Shown piece after piece: positions 4,297 to 5,735 of a stretch of DNA of 5,735 nt. Source of the stretch: Pseudomonadota bacterium (GTDB lineage Bacteria > Desulfobacterota > BSN033 > G020346125); the NCBI GenBank assembly GCA_030673585.1, contig DAOVIU010000103.1:1-5735 (forward strand), read 5' to 3'. The notes under the pieces were generated by a model. The model was given only the letters and a program-made list of their open reading frames with translations. It did no database searches and was not told the DNA's origin. Position 1 is the first letter of the stretch. Each line of letters opens with the position of its first letter. The position numbers were made by a program, and so were the translations under genes.

Positions 4297-5349
4297 ATGA
4301 TACGGGCCATTGATTGGGAAACCTTTAAGAAGCTCAGGGGAAGCGAGAAAAAGGAGTATTTCCTGAGGGAGGGGAACATATTCCATGTGATCATGGCTCA
4401 GCAGTTCGATCGACCTATCCTCGACTACATCTGCGAGTTGGTCACGAAGATACGGGGAATCGCCAAGGGAAACCAGGGTATGCTCTTTCTCCAATCCCTG
4501 CTTCAGACAAAGCGGGCCATGCTCTACTTCGTTCAACCCTCGACCAGGACATTCCTCTCCTTCATGTCCGCATGCCAGATCTTGGGGATGAGATGTTCGG
4601 AGGTCCGCGACCCAACGACCTCCTCCGAGATGAAGGGCGAAACCCAAGAGGATACCCTGAGGACTTTCTCCAGCTATGTCGATCTCGTCATTATGCGCCA
4701 TGTTCAGGAGAGGTTCGCTGAGAAGGTGGCCTGGCTGCTCAACCAGACCGGGCGGCCCGTTTCGGTGATCAATGCCGGTTCCGGAAAGGACCAACACCCC
4801 ACCCAGGCCCTGCTTGACGTCTATACGCTGCATCGCTCCTTCGAAAACTATGGCGGCATTGATGGAAAGGCCATTGCCATGGTGGGGGATCTCCTCCGCG
4901 GCAGGACAGTCCGTTCCCTCTCCTACCTCTTGAAGAACTACGATGGGGTGAAGATCTGCTTCGTGGCCCCACGGGGTCTCCAAATGGACAAGGATCTGAA
5001 GGCTTACCTGAGGGAAAACGATGTTGAATTCGAGGAAAGTGACGATCTAGAAGAGATCATCCCCCTTGTGGACGCAATCTACATGACTCGGATTCAAGAC
5101 GAGTACGACGAGGGGGACGAATCGAAAGAGATCGACTATAGCAAGTTTCACTTCAGGACGGATCACCTCAAAATCCTCAAGCCCAACGCCATCATCATGC
5201 ACCCTCTTCCGCGGCGCGCGGAGATCAACACCGGGGGTGACCAGGACCGCAGGGCCATGTACTGGCGCCAGGTGAGAAACGGGATGTGGGTCCGGGTAGC
5301 CCTCATCGCCAAGATTTTCAACGCGGATAAGGAGATCATGGGCTACTGA
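4297..5349 (+). CDS. pyrB: Aspartate carbamoyltransferase catalytic chain
   Basis: The enzyme joins carbamoyl phosphate and L-aspartate to give N-carbamoyl-aspartate, the committed step of pyrimidine synthesis, in the cytoplasm. In the 350 residues the carbamoyl-phosphate motif STRT is at 82-85, the mobile-loop lysine at K113 (KGET) and the MRH arginine at R134. HPTQALLD (H167, Q170), GDLLRGRTVRSL (R203), YMTRIQ (R265, Q267) and HPLPR (302-306) follow. HPTQ, TRxQ and HPLP point to aspartate rather than ornithine carbamoyltransferase. Compared with the roughly 305-310-residue usual chain, about 30 extra residues precede the core, and an acidic stretch (DEYDEGDESKEID) follows TRIQ. The residue before PSTRT is Q80, where E. 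coli has Glu50. No pyrI or other pyr gene is in the window, so assembly and allostery are unknown. hflK follows with its own promoter, so this is probably a single-gene unit. Confidence 0.93.
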   Translation: MIRAIDWETFKKLRGSEKKEYFLREGNIFHVIMAQQFDRPILDYICELVTKIRGIAKGNQGMLFLQSLLQTKRAMLYFVQPSTRTFLSFMSACQILGMRCSEVRDPTTSSEMKGETQEDTLRTFSSYVDLVIMRHVQERFAEKVAWLLNQTGRPVSVINAGSGKDQHPTQALLDVYTLHRSFENYGGIDGKAIAMVGDLLRGRTVRSLSYLLKNYDGVKICFVAPRGLQMDKDLKAYLRENDVEFEESDDLEEIIPLVDAIYMTRIQDEYDEGDESKEIDYSKFHFRTDHLKILKPNAIIMHPLPRRAEINTGGDQDRRAMYWRQVRNGMWVRVALIAKIFNADKEIMGY

Positions 5350-5375
5350 CCCGGAGAACTTGAAACTCGTCTTTC

Positions 5376-5385
5376 TCAGATCTGA
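5376..5385. repeat. TCAGATCTGA palindrome after pyrB
   Basis: A perfect 10-bp palindrome lies 27 bp after the pyrB stop. It has no loop and no T-run, so it is not a convincing terminator. It may be a protein-binding site or chance. Confidence 0.3.
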
Positions 5386-5410
5386 TGGGCACATTCCCTC
5401 CATAGCACGG

Positions 5411-5439
5411 TTGACTTTATTTTATGCAAATGGTATTTT
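5411..5439 (+). promoter_or_regulatory. Sigma70-type promoter for hflK
   Basis: TTGACT (5411-5416) and TATTTT (5434-5439) are separated by 17 bases. The -10 is preceded by TGG, giving an extended -10. Transcription would start near 5446, leaving a leader of about 45 nt. This suggests that hflK is transcribed independently of pyrB. Confidence 0.65.
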
Positions 5440-5479
5440 AACCTTTAATAGATTGAGTCCTTATTGCTGTTTTAGACAA

Positions 5480-5487
5480 GGGAGGAG
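5480..5487 (+). promoter_or_regulatory. Ribosome binding site for hflK
   Basis: GGGAGGAG precedes the ATG at 5491, with the core GGAGG five bases from the start. It fixes the start of a gene that is cut by the window edge. Confidence 0.75.
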
Positions 5488-5490
5488 CAA

Positions 5491-5735
5491 ATGGAGTGGG
5501 ACAACCGAAATAAGGGTGGCGGGGATCGAGGTGGCCCCCCGGATTTGATGGACCTCGTCTCAAAGGCCAAGAAGTGCTTCGAGGGAGCGGGGAAAGGAGT
5601 ACTAGGAAAGGGGTTCTTCCTAGCCGGTATCGTGGTGATCGTCATCCTCATCTTCCTGTTTACCGGCCTGTACACCATAGGTCCCGAGGAAATGGGCGTG
5701 GTGCAGCGGTTCGGCAAACACGTCAGAACTGAACC
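5491..5735 (+). CDS. hflK: FtsH protease modulator HflK (N-terminal part, cut by window edge)
   Basis: HflK forms, with HflC, a membrane complex that surrounds and restrains the FtsH protease. The visible 81 codons show a short hydrophilic Gly-rich cytoplasmic start (MEWDNRNKGGGDRGGPPD), a Lys-rich helix and one membrane span at about 42-62 (FFLAGIVVIVILIFLFTGLY). After it comes the beginning of the SPFH/band 7 domain, TIGPEEMGVVQRFGKHVRTE. This N-in, single-span layout followed by a GVV.RFGK motif is typical of HflK rather than HflC, which has a shorter N-terminus. The frame is open to the window end. hflC would be expected immediately downstream, outside the window. A related band 7 protein cannot be fully excluded from this fragment. 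Confidence 0.85.
   Translation, partial: MEWDNRNKGGGDRGGPPDLMDLVSKAKKCFEGAGKGVLGKGFFLAGIVVIVILIFLFTGLYTIGPEEMGVVQRFGKHVRTE

Noticed and set aside
4279..4983. 234-codon minus-strand frame opposite pyrB
   Set aside because: It lies antisense to pyrB, whose conserved motifs fix the coding frame. The antisense translation shows no domain and is a composition artefact.

Overview
The window looks like a stretch of bacterial chromosome with four protein-coding genes and three long, repeat-rich intergenic spaces. The gene set (RNase Z-like metallohydrolase, NAD+-dependent DNA ligase, aspartate carbamoyltransferase, HflK) is bacterial housekeeping. The Gly-rich HflK N-terminus, the style of the RNase Z-like protein and the palindrome-laden spacers resemble Deltaproteobacteria/Desulfobacterota or neighbouring environmental lineages. 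That placement is an impression from protein style only. No phage, plasmid, transposase or CRISPR gene is visible.

Layout, left to right: (1) possibly the last 14 codons of an upstream + strand gene, then about 320 bp of noncoding DNA with nested hairpins and a recurring AGTGAAGCGAAA-like word. (2) An RNase Z/ElaC-like metallo-beta-lactamase-fold gene on +. (3) About 640 bp without a gene, composed of several families of degenerate short-period repeats. (4) ligA on -, convergent with the first gene. It is complete through the helix-hairpin-helix domain but stops where the BRCT domain should begin. (5) A 522 bp divergent spacer with an extended -10 promoter for ligA and a cluster of palindromes on the pyrB side. 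(6) pyrB on +, with an N-terminal extension of about 30 residues. (7) hflK on +, with its own good sigma70-type promoter, running off the right edge.

The genes do not form one pathway: tRNA 3'-end processing or a related hydrolase activity, DNA replication/repair, pyrimidine synthesis and membrane proteolysis control. Orientation (+, -, +, +) and spacing make each probably its own transcription unit. The notable features are a 25-bp inverted repeat with one mismatch flanking the RNase Z-like gene, the BRCT-less ligase abutting a repeat mosaic, and the repeat mosaic itself. I see no clear new multi-gene system.
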